Below are positions 1-9,104 of a stretch of DNA of 64,000 nt, piece by piece. Under the pieces are notes generated by a model, which searched no databases, was not told the origin of the DNA, and was given only the letters and a program-made list of their open reading frames with translations. The stretch spans positions 1-64,000 of the forward strand of contig DVOS01000060.1 of the NCBI GenBank assembly GCA_018713435.1. Direction: 5' to 3'. Each line of letters opens with the position of its first letter. Within the stretch, counting starts at the first letter, position 1. This DNA comes from Candidatus Merdiplasma excrementigallinarum. Its GTDB lineage: Bacteria; Bacillota; Clostridia; Lachnospirales; Lachnospiraceae. The position numbers were made by a program, and so were the translations under genes.

Positions 1-1262
1 CCTGGCATGAGTGAAGTCAGCCAGCAATGGAGGCATCCTCAACGGCAGCCTCCAGGTGCTTCATGTTCATGTATTTCTTGTTACCCCATTGGGTGCCGGC
101 CACATGGCGCAGCCGGGCACAGACCAGCATGAGGGCGGAGTTTCCGTCCGGGAAGCTGCCCACCACACGGGTACGACGGCGGATCTCCCGGTTGAGTCGT
201 TCAATGACGTTATTGGTACGGATACGAGTCCAGTGTTCGCTGGGAAAATCGCAGTAAGTCAGCGTTTCCTCAATGCTGTCCTCCACCTTCTTGGCAGCCT
301 CTTTCAGCTTCATAGAGCGCAGTTGCTCTACCACGGCTTTGGATTTCTCCCGGGCAGCTTTCTTGCTTTCCTGAGCGTGGATCGCCTTGAGCATCTTTGC
401 CACCAGTTTCACCTTGGAGCGAGGCGTTACAGAGAAGATATTGCGGTAAAAGTGTACAGTACACCGCTGGTACTTGGCCTCTGGGAATACTTCTCCCACA
501 GCCTCCAGCATACCAAGGCACTTGTCGCCAACCACCAGTTTAACTCCATCCAGACCACGGCCACGCAGCCACTGGAAGAAGCTGACCCAGCTGGCTTTGT
601 CCTCTTTCATGCCTTCGGCGGCACCAAGAACCTCACGGTATCCGTCCTCATTCACCGCAATCGCCACCAGAATCGCTACGTTCTCAAACTCTCCGCCCCA
701 GTTGCGGCGCAGGTAGATTCCATCCACGTAGACATACGGATACCGCCCGCCCTGCAGAGGACGATTACGCCAATCCTCAATGTGGACATGCGCTTTCTTG
801 TTTAACTCACTAATGGTGGAGGGAGAGACTTTGCTGCCCCACAGCGCCTCGGTAATGTCCTCCACACGCCGGACGGATACGCCCGCCAGGTACATCTCAA
901 TGAGTGCCTCTTCCACGCTGCTCTCCCGGCGGCGATACCGCTCAATAATGGCGGTCTCAAAGGAAATTCCTTTGAGCTTGGGCACCTTGAGAGTAACATC
1001 CCCGGAAGTGGTGGTTAGATTACGGTTGTAGTGGCTACTGCGGTAACCCTGGCGTTGCTCATTTCGCTCGTACCGGGCTGCCTGGGTCAGTTTCTCCGCC
1101 TCGGCCTCCAGCAGTTCGTTGAGGGTTTCCTCAACGCTGCCACGCACAAGTTCCTTGAGCTGCCCCTTGATTACGTCCTCGTTTAGTTGTACAATCTTCT
1201 CGGACATGGTTTGCTCTCTCCTTTCAGAATGGTGTGTCGTGACTTCATTCTACCAGAGGGCT
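1..1262 (-). mobile_element. IS256-family insertion sequence, left end outside the window
   Basis: The element is recognised from its transposase, which fills most of it. The right end lies near 1255-1270, between the transposase start and the point where helicase-like coding sequence appears. The left end is missing because only 16 bases precede the transposase stop, so the terminal inverted repeats and target duplication cannot be checked. It lies directly against a truncated helicase gene, which suggests insertion into, or deletion next to, that gene. Confidence 0.8.
17..1207 (-). CDS. IS256/Mutator-family transposase
   Basis: This protein of 396 residues catalyses copy-and-paste movement of the insertion sequence through a DDE active site. 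Visible acidic residues are D162 (in YVYVDGIYL), D228 (in VVGDKCLG) and E336 (in NNVIERLNRE), with the family's C-x2-H pair at C249/H252 between the second and third. The length is normal for the family and the frame is open, so it is probably functional. A purine-rich ribosome site sits just upstream of the ATG (AGGAGAGAG on the minus strand). It is the only intact gene in the first 3 kb, among broken ones. Confidence 0.95.
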   Translation of the reverse strand: MSEKIVQLNEDVIKGQLKELVRGSVEETLNELLEAEAEKLTQAARYERNEQRQGYRSSHYNRNLTTTSGDVTLKVPKLKGISFETAIIERYRRRESSVEEALIEMYLAGVSVRRVEDITEALWGSKVSPSTISELNKKAHVHIEDWRNRPLQGGRYPYVYVDGIYLRRNWGGEFENVAILVAIAVNEDGYREVLGAAEGMKEDKASWVSFFQWLRGRGLDGVKLVVGDKCLGMLEAVGEVFPEAKYQRCTVHFYRNIFSVTPRSKVKLVAKMLKAIHAQESKKAAREKSKAVVEQLRSMKLKEAAKKVEDSIEETLTYCDFPSEHWTRIRTNNVIERLNREIRRRTRVVGSFPDGNSALMLVCARLRHVAGTQWGNKKYMNMKHLEAAVEDASIAG

Positions 1263-1267
1263 GCAAA

Positions 1268-1862
1268 CCATGTCTTCTTTTATCCTCTTTTCAATTTGCG
1301 AAAATTATTGTACCTTATCGAATAAAAAGACAAATTGATGGTGGGCTTCAAAAAACGGTCGATTCTGAACTTGCAGAGTTGGCGAGGGATGTTCGCAATC
1401 AAGTGCATAAGGATTATTTCCTTGCGGGTCTTTTGGAACAGGGCATTGCTTACCACATTGGATATCTACCATCAGCTATCCGTATGAGAATAGAAAAACT
1501 CTTTAAAGATGAAAAAATCACTGCGATGTTCTGCACAAGCACGCTGGTTGAGGGTGTTAATTTGCCTGCTGATAATCTGTTTATCACAAGCTATTACAGC
1601 GGACGTGCGCAGATGACAGATGTGGATTTTCGTAATCTGATTGGTCGCGTTGGACGTATTCAATATAATCTGTCTGGCAATGTTTTCCTGATTAGCGACG
1701 AGACCCGAAACAACAAACAGGATGTGTACCTTGATAAACTGAAATCCGGAATACCAGACCAACATTCGTGTTAAGAATGAATTGGAAAACTGCGGCGACA
1801 TTGAGATAACCCAACAACTACCTGATATTCGGTTCAATACGCCGGAACTATTTAGAGACTAA
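1268..1862 (+). pseudogene. Superfamily 2 DNA/RNA helicase, C-terminal fragment
   Basis: The reading frame continues out of the insertion sequence and shows the second RecA-like domain of a DEAD/DEAH helicase: HIGYLPSAIR, then FCTSTLVEGVNLPADN (motif V region) and NLIGRVGR (motif VI). The N-terminal ATP-binding half is absent. Near 1755 the frame shifts: the first frame stops at 1774, while an adjacent frame continues to 1862 with a plausible C-terminal tail ending in PELFRD. The gene is therefore broken at both levels. The motif V sequence resembles helicases of defence systems such as Hachiman HamB, but that assignment is only a guess. Confidence 0.65.
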
Positions 1863-1974
1863 CCTAAACCTTTTAATTTTTCCCCACATTTTAATTTTTC
1901 CAAAATCGCTACACCGCAAGGCTGTCACCCCGCCACATTACCGAGCGGCAGATGGACAACTGAACACATAAAAC

Positions 1975-2016
1975 AAGGGCTTCCAAAGTCAGCGCATGAC
2001 CTCGGAAACCCTTATT
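1975..2016 (+). terminator. Hairpin, terminator-like, after helicase fragment
   Basis: AAGGGCTTCC and GGAAACCCTT form an imperfect stem around an inner TCA/TGA pairing, followed by ATTTC. The U-run is weak. It could end transcription from the decayed helicase. Confidence 0.3.
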
Positions 2017-2080
2017 TCAAGCCTTTTTCGGCGGCATTTGCCCTGGAGAGGGCTTTTTCCTTTGTATCAAAATCAGTAGA

Positions 2081-2710
2081 AACATAGACCATGGTTCCAG
2101 CATGGGCAACTTCTTCACCTATACCCTGCCTTCCGTACTGGCGGATATGGTATTCGGCGAGAAGGAGCCGGAAGGAAGCCTGGTATATGAGATCCCCAGA
2201 GATGGTGATGACGCGCAGACAGACTGGGGCGAGCTGGCTTATGATACGGGCGTGGATACCACCACAAGACTGTATATGGCAGCCACTGTCCGCCAGGATC
2301 CCACCGCTCTGCTTCCCAACAACCTGGGAGACGTGCTGTATCCCGCCGACTTCGGTATGCGCTACGGCGAGGATTCCGACATTAACCTGAACACCCTGGT
2401 GATGGATCAGGAAGTGACCACCACAGAGCAGGAGAACTCCTGGACCGGCGAAATGGAAGAAGTAAGCGTTGCGGCAAATAAGACCGTTGCTTCTGGCGAA
2501 ACCTTCCAGATTTACATGATCGCCGATAATGCCGGCGCAGACGGAACGATCCTGGCACAGGCCTACGAGGGCGATACCCTGCTGGCTTCCCAGATCGTCA
2601 GCGTAGAAGGCGAGTCCTTCTCCATCGTGACGATGGACATCACCCTGGAAGGAGCAGGCGAGCATGTGATCACCGTTGGAGACAACACCCTGACCGTGAC
2701 CGTTGCATAA
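2081..2710 (+). pseudogene. Glycoside hydrolase family 3, C-terminal fragment
   Basis: About 200 residues remain. The N-terminal part resembles the end of the GH3 C-terminal domain: VFGEKEPEGSLVYEIPR followed about 50 residues later by LYPADFGMRYG, matching the familiar pattern in which the domain ends in LYPFGFGLSYG. After it comes a small beta-rich, threonine-rich tail (roughly residues 110-200), probably a bacterial Ig- or CARDB-like domain. The catalytic N-terminal domain and nucleophile are missing and no ribosome site precedes the ATG at 2102, so this is a remnant. The family call rests on pattern recognition only. Confidence 0.5.
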
Positions 2711-2772
2711 CATAGGATTGCTGTAAAAAGATTTTATTGGAACTGTCGGGAAATAGATAGTCTGAAACAGGG

Positions 2773-2855
2773 GAGGGTGTTCTCTATCATGAAATTCATG
2801 ATAGAGCAGCATCCTCTTTCTGCTATAAATATAAGGGAAAGTTACAAAAAGAGTA
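2773..2855. repeat. Hairpin repeat, copy 1
   Basis: A 43-base palindromic head (2773-2816) pairs CTCTATCATGAA with TTCATGATAGAG inside an outer GAGGGTG/CATCCTC stem. A 40-base tail follows, ending in GTTACAAAAAGAGTA. The same 83-85 bases recur at 20974-21058 with scattered differences. The tail supplies the stop codon of the truncated gene on the minus strand, which suggests that the repeat moved into that gene. Confidence 0.7.
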
Positions 2856-3099
2856 GATTCCCTTCCTTTGCTGCAACGATCCAGGCTTCAGTACTGTCAC
2901 ATGGGATGACAATACAGGTATCATCCGTTTCTTCGAGCCATGTGGTAAGGAGTCCTTTGAGGTGGGACATATGCCCTGCTACGGAAGCAGTATGTCCCGG
3001 GCACGGGAGAACAATGGGACAGGCAGCTCTCTCTTCGGGGGTGATATTGCAATCTAAAGGATTCCATTCTCCCTTATGAACACATTGAGTTGCTCCCAT
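2842..3099 (-). pseudogene. Truncated partner of the upstream AAA ATPase gene
   Basis: This frame of 85 codons begins 8 bases after the stop of the ATPase gene, as expected for a two-gene operon. It contains TCIVIPCDSTEAWIVAA, a hydrophobic strand followed by an EAW motif similar to ones I associate with partner proteins of AAA ATPases, but I cannot name the family. The last seven residues and the stop are supplied by the hairpin repeat at 2773-2855, so the original C-terminus is gone. No good ribosome site precedes the ATG. It may be only a decayed piece of a longer protein. Confidence 0.35.
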
Positions 3100-3107
3100 T
3101 TGGATAA

Positions 3108-4154
3108 CTAAAAAATCCAGAGCCGGGACAGCGGCTGGCCTTCATTGATCAGTTTCTGAGAAACTCTGACCCGCTGTATCTGAGCGTAGCCGTTGGAATC
3201 GTGATCCACTGCAAATAAGCGGATATTGTCATTGCTCAAATTCAATCCGTCCAAAACAAGTGGATTATGGGTAGTCAGAAAAACATGCTTGTCCTGCCGC
3301 AAAATCTGATCACAGAAAACCTCCATCATTTTTTTGGCCAGACGCGGATTTAATAATTGAGCGGTATCCTTCATGTAGCGGTCGGTGAACTCGATAACAT
3401 CACGAGTGGTTGGAACATTGGCGTTGATATTGCTTTTCTTTGGCGCGGCCACTGTAATAGCAGCAGCCCAGTCAATCATATCGAGAATGTCATCCATGCA
3501 GAGACTGCCGAAAAACACTTCATCATCTTCGGAGTGGATCAATGCCTTGATAGCTTCTGCAAGGCGACCGCCGTTCAGTCCAATCGGGGGCGTTTGGGTC
3601 GTGTCAGGCATGGTACCGCGCAATGTCATAGTGTTAGGCTGAAAAATGCCGTATGCTGAAAAATCCTCTGCAATTTTTCGGCTGGCATTCAAGTTAATCG
3701 CATCATTAAAAAGAAAGAAGCCAATATAGTTGCTGCTCTGCCGGGAGGAGGCGTTGCTCCTTCCCCACAACCTTTCGCCATTCTGGAAAAATGCTTCAGA
3801 ATGATATTTCCAATACTCTGTATCAGTGGGAGTAGTTAAGTGAACATCATATTGGTACACATCCGAGCTGCTGCCATCATCCCATTCCAAAGAAAGATCA
3901 ACGGTAGATTTTAGCCGGTTGATGCTCTTAAAATTTGACTTATAGAGGGCAGGAACGCTAAGACGAATCCCCTTGCGCTGGAGACTGGCAGCATCAACCC
4001 GATCTGTCATGGCTGCGCTTAACAAACCGATTCCTTCCAGAATCGTGGATTTACCAGAACCGTTGGATCCGATAAACACATTGACCTTTCCTGGTTCAAA
4101 AGATGTCTTATAAAGACATTTGAAGTTCCCAAAACTTACTTTCCTAAGATTCAT
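3108..4154 (-). pseudogene. AAA ATPase (AAA_15/AAA_21 type) lacking Walker B
   Basis: The frame encodes 348 residues from the ATG at 4154, chosen over the one at 4190 because the NLRKVSFGNFK start is typical of this family. The Walker A motif GSNGSGKST is at about residues 29-37, and the switch region HVFLTTHNPLVLDG is near the C-terminus. Between them RYMKDTAQL runs straight into LNPRLAKKMM. In intact relatives the signature (an SEG or SGG motif) and the Walker B strand lie between these two segments. They are absent here with the frame preserved, which suggests an in-frame deletion and a protein unable to hydrolyse ATP. The neighbouring genes are also broken. Confidence 0.7.
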
Positions 4155-4740
4155 GTAATTGCCCCACTTTCTAAAATATAAGTACAGCACATTTTCGAAA
4201 AACAGGTATATCTAATTTGGAAAATGCGTAATTATCAAGAGGGGATGCAACAATGACATATCATTCTTTTTGACGGGCATCCGGTAGCTACAGCAGGTTT
4301 TCCGGAGCCGGAAAAGCGATGAGCGATATTTCCCATGGTTTTGCTGCAGCAGAAGGAGTTAAATGATTTTGCTGAAATTTTGAAATTAATTTTTTAGTGC
4401 CTGAACCTCATCATCTGTAAGATAATAAATGCCATTCATGCAATCACCACCTGTTTCTTTGCTGTCTTCCACAGTTTCCGATGTATTTAAACTCTGAATG
4501 TACTGCTTAAAGTCAGACCAGCACTATTTCTGTAATTCATATTTTATCGATAGTTCTTATTTGCTTAGCTGTAAATTAAGAAAATTTCCGGAAAAGACTT
4601 GCATATGGCAGAGTAGCATGCAGAAACGTTTATGATTCGTTGCCTTCCATGCGACAGAACCCTTGCCTTTTCCTGCTATACTCCTGTTAACAGAAAGAGA
4701 TACACGGAAACAGTTGGTATAAAAACAGGAGGAGAGGAAT
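4155..4740. other. Gene-poor spacer with a short coding remnant
   Basis: No complete gene is visible. On the minus strand from about 4528 to 4391 there is a frame of 44 codons without a good start. It ends in MNGIYYLTDDEVQALKN, and the internal ATG (at 4440) is preceded by a GGTGGTG ribosome-site-like sequence, so it could encode a 17-residue peptide or be the tail of a lost gene. An extended -10 promoter (TGCTATACT) at about 4674-4682 precedes the gene at 4741. Confidence 0.4.
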
Positions 4741-5229
4741 ATGGCATTTGACACACTTTTGCACAGAGGCGAGATCAGGAGATTTTTAAAGGATCAGAAA
4801 AACCCGGAAAAAGTCAGGAAGGAGCTGGAACGGCTCTATGAAACGGCAGCGCCGGTACACGGAGTGCGGATTGACGAGAAGTATACGATTATTGAAAATA
4901 AACTGGGGTTCCAGATACTGAAAAATTCTGATATTGTATGGGTGTATCATCTCAACACGAAAGCAAAGCTGTACGGTGTGGTAACGACAGGAAGTTTTCA
5001 CGCAGTGGCGCTGCGTACGGAGGATGGGGGAGATCACCGTGCGTTGACTATGGGAACGAATGGAGCACAGGAACTGCTGCAATATCTGTTTCCCCGTCTG
5101 CCCCAGGCATTTTTTGGTTACAGCGATGAAATTGTGCAGGTATGGAATCAGGGCGTACAGAAACAGGATAAACATGCAGATATGCGAATGCTGGGAATGA
5201 TGCAGCATCAGAAGGCCCGGAGAGGATAA
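4741..5229 (+). CDS. Hypothetical protein, 162 residues
   Basis: I do not recognise the family. The protein is soluble, with no signal peptide or membrane segment. It has a basic, alpha-helical N-terminus (residues 1-35), then a mixed segment with a repeated hydrophobic pattern (GFQILKNSDIVWVYHL), and a C-terminal tail with a methionine-rich helix. The start has an AGGAGGAGAGG ribosome site 3-8 bases upstream and an extended -10 promoter at 4674-4682, so it is probably expressed as a single gene. A bidirectional terminator follows at 5270-5309. Base composition resembles the core genome more than the decayed genes before it. Confidence 0.75.
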   Translation: MAFDTLLHRGEIRRFLKDQKNPEKVRKELERLYETAAPVHGVRIDEKYTIIENKLGFQILKNSDIVWVYHLNTKAKLYGVVTTGSFHAVALRTEDGGDHRALTMGTNGAQELLQYLFPRLPQAFFGYSDEIVQVWNQGVQKQDKHADMRMLGMMQHQKARRG

Positions 5230-5269
5230 AAACGATCACCTGTGAAAACAGACAGGAAAAAGGAAAACC

Positions 5270-5309
5270 CCGGCGAATTTCACTAAGACAGGAAATTCGC
5301 CGGCCTTTT
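5270..5309. terminator. Bidirectional intrinsic terminator
   Basis: A perfect 12-base stem (CCGGCGAATTTC with its complement) has a 10-base loop and is followed by CCTTTT on the plus strand. The minus strand is also T-rich after the stem. It separates the convergent genes ending at 5229 and 5313. Confidence 0.85.
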
Positions 5310-5312
5310 GAT

Positions 5313-6059
5313 TCAGAAAGAGCAGCCTCCTCCAGTGTTACGGGGCGGATGCAAGGATTTTTTGCGCAGCCCTGCCAGAAAAAGGCCTGCGCCGGAAACC
5401 GTCAGGAGGCACTGAACGATGAGAACAGAGACCGGCAGGGAAAAGCCGGGATCCAGGGCATCAAGGCCCAGGGGATAGGCGGTAAAGAAACTGCCGTTTA
5501 AGAGGCTTAGAGCCTCCGGCAGGGGCAGCGGGGCCAGCAGGAAGGGCAGGGCCATCCAAAGATAGAGCAGCCAGGGCCTGATCTGACTCAGCAGCCAGCC
5601 GCTTCCCAGGGCGAAGAGCAGAGGGGGCAGCAGGGCAGTAAGGGCGCAGGGCAGCAGGCTTCCCCAGTCAAACCAGTGAAAATACCAGCCGTAGAACAGA
5701 GCGGCTTCCGCCAGGCAGGCCAGGGAGAGGAGGAATGTGCCGGTCAGGGCAGCGCCGCACCGGACGAGGACGTACCGGCTGGCCGGCACAGGCGCCGCGT
5801 CGGTGAGCACAGATACTCTCCGGGCTTTGGCGGAGATAAAAAAGGTAAGGAAAAACAGGGCGCCGATCCAGAGCAGGGGCAGCAGCCGGCCAAGGTAATC
5901 CCCGAAACTCCAGGGGGAGAAGGGGGCCGTGTGGGATACCCCCAGGATGGTGACCCGGTCCAGCACCTGCCAGCCGAAAAACAGCAGGACCAGCAAAAGA
6001 CCGAAGAAAAATTTATTCCACAGCAGTCGTTTACATTCATAATAAAATACTTTACGCAA
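5313..6059 (-). CDS. ABC-2 type membrane permease
   Basis: This hydrophobic protein of 248 residues has about six membrane segments, with a short basic N-terminus (MRKVFYYECKRLLWNKF) typical of ABC-2 permeases and a cytoplasmic C-terminus. Its start overlaps the end of the M1-peptidase/permease gene by 8 bases, and it is the last gene of the operon running from 11276 down to 5313. It probably forms the membrane channel together with the first permease and is powered by the ATPase at 8238-9098. The substrate is unknown. The C-terminus ends in GGGCSF, which is unusual. Confidence 0.7.
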   Translation of the reverse strand: MRKVFYYECKRLLWNKFFFGLLLVLLFFGWQVLDRVTILGVSHTAPFSPWSFGDYLGRLLPLLWIGALFFLTFFISAKARRVSVLTDAAPVPASRYVLVRCGAALTGTFLLSLACLAEAALFYGWYFHWFDWGSLLPCALTALLPPLLFALGSGWLLSQIRPWLLYLWMALPFLLAPLPLPEALSLLNGSFFTAYPLGLDALDPGFSLPVSVLIVQCLLTVSGAGLFLAGLRKKSLHPPRNTGGGCSF

Positions 6060-8241
6060 GATTTAACTCCTCCTCTGTCAGATTGCAGGCATCCAGAAAT
6101 TCCTGGTAGGTCAGATAGGGGTAGCTCCAGTCCAGCTCCCGGTTAAACAGGCCTTTTAAGATCTGGTCCATGGCTTCCTCCCCGCCTACCAGCGTTTCCG
6201 CCTTTAAAATTTTAAGCGGCATCTCACAGTACTGGCGCACCCGGGACAGGCTGTTGGAAATTTCCAGCTGCTTGCTCTGGGGCAGTTCCTGCAGATACTC
6301 CGGGCTGCGGACGTAATAATTCAGGTAATAGTCCTCCGCCTCCCGCTGCCACTGGTCTGTATAGTGTTCCCTGGCGTAGTCTTCGCCGTACAGCTCTTTG
6401 ACAATGCGGTAGGTGGTATAGACGGTGAGTCCTTCCGCCGACCAGGGGCTTTCTGCGTCTGCCCCATCGAACATATTGGCCAGTCCCCACCACTGATGGA
6501 CCAGCTCATGGATAAAGACTTCACCCACAGCCCCGCCCTTGTCGGGATCAGATAAGTTGGCCGCAGTAAAATCCGCCTCGTCCAGCAGGCTGGCGCCATC
6601 GGTGGCGTACCCGCCTCCGGCAGTCCGGCTCTGGATGAGTTTGAGAGAGCCGCCGGCGCCAAAGGACAGGGGGCCGTAGTGCTCCGTACAGTAATCTACC
6701 ACCTTTCGCACGGCTTCCGCCGCGTTCGCCTTCTCCATAATAGCCTGATGCTTTCTCCCGTAGTAGAACTGAACCGTGATGCCTCCCGCCTCGATGTCCT
6801 GGCGGACATAGTCTCCGGCGTAGAGTATGCCTCCGGTTCCCTCGTCCTCATAGCGCCAGGTAATAGTGCCGTCATCATGCTCTTCCACAGCCTGGGCGTC
6901 CGCCCGGCCAAAGGGGATCACGCTCATGTGGGCGGGCACCGTAATTTCCATAGTCACCGGGATGGAGTCTTTTGCCGGCAGCACATTCAGAAGACGGGGG
7001 GAAAGGGAAGCATTGGTCAGGCAGATATATTCCCGGCTGATTTCCGCAGATCCCTGCATGGTGGAGGTGGTGCGGTCCTCTCTGGGAAAGCCGCCGTAGC
7101 GAATTTCCAGCTCCATCTCCTCTTTTGCAGGGAGCGTTACTTCCAGCATGGCCTCATTGTACTCCTGATAATCGCCGACCCGGAAGGGACCCGCCTCTCC
7201 GTCAGCCCGGACGGAGGAGACGGTGTAGCCCGGATTGATGGCAAAGGAGACGGTCTGCTCTTTCCCGGAGGAGTTTTGAAACTCATAGGAAGCCGTTCCC
7301 GTGACAGAACCGCTGTCTGTGCAGGGCGTGACCTGGGCGCTGCGGTGAGAGCAGGTGACGCCCTCGGCATACTCCAGTTCAGAAAAGGTCATGGCAGAAA
7401 GATCCGGATTGCTGTGATCCACAAAGGGCTGGAGAGCGTAGGCCGTGACGGAAGAGGCGAGCAGAGCCAGAACCAGAATGGGACGGCAGACTCTGCGGAC
7501 GCTCCGGGCAAAAGAGCCGAAAGGTCCTTTCCCATACTGGCGGACGCACAGGCAGGAGAGCCCCCAGAAACCGGCCAGAGCCCCCAGCCAGGTAAACCGC
7601 ATGTAGGCTGCGGAGCGGAAGATCCGAAAATTGGAAAAATCATCGGACAGGGCCCACACGCTGGGATTGAGCCAGCAAAGCTGCCATTCATCGGCCCACA
7701 GCGTAAGGCTCAGACCGCAAAAGGCGGCAAAGAGCACCAGGGACAGATCCATCCGACAGGTGAACTGGTAAAAGGCGGCGGCTGCCAGGATGGCCAGGGG
7801 AAGGGCCAAGCCCATAAAAATCAGGTAGGCCAGACAGTAGTCTGTAAGATCAAAGACTGATCCCACCAGAGACCAGGTGACGGGCAGCCAGACCAGCATG
7901 GTAACCGCCGTTGCCAACAGTCCGACTGCCAGCAGGGCCGTCAGGCGCACCAGCGCCATGCGCAGGGGCGGCACCGCCGCATCCACCAGCGCATCCATCC
8001 GGCTGCGGCTGACCCGGTCCAGTTCCAATACGGCAAGCAGGCCAAAAAAGATCCCCCCTGCCGCGCCCCCAGTCAGGGCCGGATTGGCCAGATACAGGGA
8101 GAGCATGGTATCGGCAGTGGCAGGCTTGTACAGAAACAGACCTGCCAGGGGAGAGAGAAGGGTCAGCAGCAAAGCCAGCCAGGCGGGACGGCTGTGGAGC
8201 AGACGGTGAAGTTCCCGGGCAAAAAGTCCTGTGGATTTCAT
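6052..8241 (-). CDS. ABC-2 permease fused to an M1-family metallopeptidase domain
   Basis: The protein has 729 residues in two parts. About residues 1-270 contain some seven membrane segments of an ABC-2 type permease. The remainder is an extracytoplasmic domain ending in a gluzincin peptidase: HELVHQWWG at 578-586 provides the zinc histidines and catalytic glutamate, and SPWSAEGLTVY provides the downstream zinc glutamate at 603. It overlaps the ATPase gene by 4 bases (ATGA) and the next permease gene by 8, so the three are translationally coupled. The fusion suggests that a peptide is cut or sensed at the cell surface as part of transport or signalling. Confidence 0.85.
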   Translation of the reverse strand: MKSTGLFARELHRLLHSRPAWLALLLTLLSPLAGLFLYKPATADTMLSLYLANPALTGGAAGGIFFGLLAVLELDRVSRSRMDALVDAAVPPLRMALVRLTALLAVGLLATAVTMLVWLPVTWSLVGSVFDLTDYCLAYLIFMGLALPLAILAAAAFYQFTCRMDLSLVLFAAFCGLSLTLWADEWQLCWLNPSVWALSDDFSNFRIFRSAAYMRFTWLGALAGFWGLSCLCVRQYGKGPFGSFARSVRRVCRPILVLALLASSVTAYALQPFVDHSNPDLSAMTFSELEYAEGVTCSHRSAQVTPCTDSGSVTGTASYEFQNSSGKEQTVSFAINPGYTVSSVRADGEAGPFRVGDYQEYNEAMLEVTLPAKEEMELEIRYGGFPREDRTTSTMQGSAEISREYICLTNASLSPRLLNVLPAKDSIPVTMEITVPAHMSVIPFGRADAQAVEEHDDGTITWRYEDEGTGGILYAGDYVRQDIEAGGITVQFYYGRKHQAIMEKANAAEAVRKVVDYCTEHYGPLSFGAGGSLKLIQSRTAGGGYATDGASLLDEADFTAANLSDPDKGGAVGEVFIHELVHQWWGLANMFDGADAESPWSAEGLTVYTTYRIVKELYGEDYAREHYTDQWQREAEDYYLNYYVRSPEYLQELPQSKQLEISNSLSRVRQYCEMPLKILKAETLVGGEEAMDQILKGLFNRELDWSYPYLTYQEFLDACNLTEEELNLA

Positions 8242-9098
8242 GAGACCACCTCCCTGGAAATCAGATAGAGGTAGGCGTCCTCCAGGGAGGGTTCTTCCGG
8301 CACGGCGCAGGCGGGCAGGGACTCTGCCACGGCCCGGCAGCGGATACCCTGGCTGGTGTTGACCCGGGCGGTAATGTGTAGCCCTTCCTCCTCAAAAGCC
8401 TCCTGCTCCCAGAAGATACCCACATGGCCCTGAGCAGTCAGAATGAGTTCCTCCGGGGTGCCGGCAAACAGGATGCGGCCGTGGTGAATCACCACCAGCT
8501 GGTCGCATACAGACTGCACGTCCTCAATGATATGTGTGGAGAGCAGCACCAGACGGTTTTGGGCGGTTTGAGAAAACAGGTTGCGGAAATGAATCCGTTC
8601 CTCCGGGTCAAGCCCCACGGTAGGCTCATCGAAAATAAAAAAGGAGGGATCCCCAAGCAGCGCCTGGGCAATGCCCACCCTCTGGCGCTGGCCTCCGGAG
8701 AGGGTGCGGATTTTGGATTTTGCTTTTTCTTTCAGGTTTACCGCTTCTATGGCCTGTGAGACGGCGGTTTTGGGGGAACGTATTTCTTTCAGGGCGGCCA
8801 TGTAGTCCAGAAACTGGGCCACTGTCAGTTCGTCAAACAGACCGAAATCCTGAGGCAGATAGCCAAGCCGGGATTTCAGCTGCTTTTCAGACCGGGTGAG
8901 GGGACGGCCGTCCACCTGAATGGAACCGGCGGTGGGCAGAAGAGCCCCCACCAGAAGCTTCATCAGGGTGGACTTTCCCGCTCCGTTGGGCCCCAGAAGC
9001 CCGATGAGGCTGGGGGATTTGAGATCGAGATTTAGATTTTTCAGTGCTGTCTTTCCGTTAGGATAGACCATGCTGACATTTTGTACACGAATTTCCAT
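8238..9098 (-). CDS. ABC transporter ATP-binding protein
   Basis: The protein has 286 residues and powers the transporter formed with the next two genes. Walker A is GPNGAGKST (about residues 36-44), the Q-loop region is YLPQDFG, the signature is LSGGQRQRVG, and Walker B is FFIFDEPTVGLDP. The C-terminal 70 residues form a regulatory extension typical of ABC-2/bacitracin-type ATPases. Translation is probably controlled by a hairpin at 9105-9146 whose 3' arm includes the AAAGGA ribosome site. The gene follows the histidine kinase gene after 74 bases and overlaps the permease gene by 4. Confidence 0.93.
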   Translation of the reverse strand: MEIRVQNVSMVYPNGKTALKNLNLDLKSPSLIGLLGPNGAGKSTLMKLLVGALLPTAGSIQVDGRPLTRSEKQLKSRLGYLPQDFGLFDELTVAQFLDYMAALKEIRSPKTAVSQAIEAVNLKEKAKSKIRTLSGGQRQRVGIAQALLGDPSFFIFDEPTVGLDPEERIHFRNLFSQTAQNRLVLLSTHIIEDVQSVCDQLVVIHHGRILFAGTPEELILTAQGHVGIFWEQEAFEEEGLHITARVNTSQGIRCRAVAESLPACAVPEEPSLEDAYLYLISREVVS

Positions 9099-9104
9099 AG
9101 CTTT

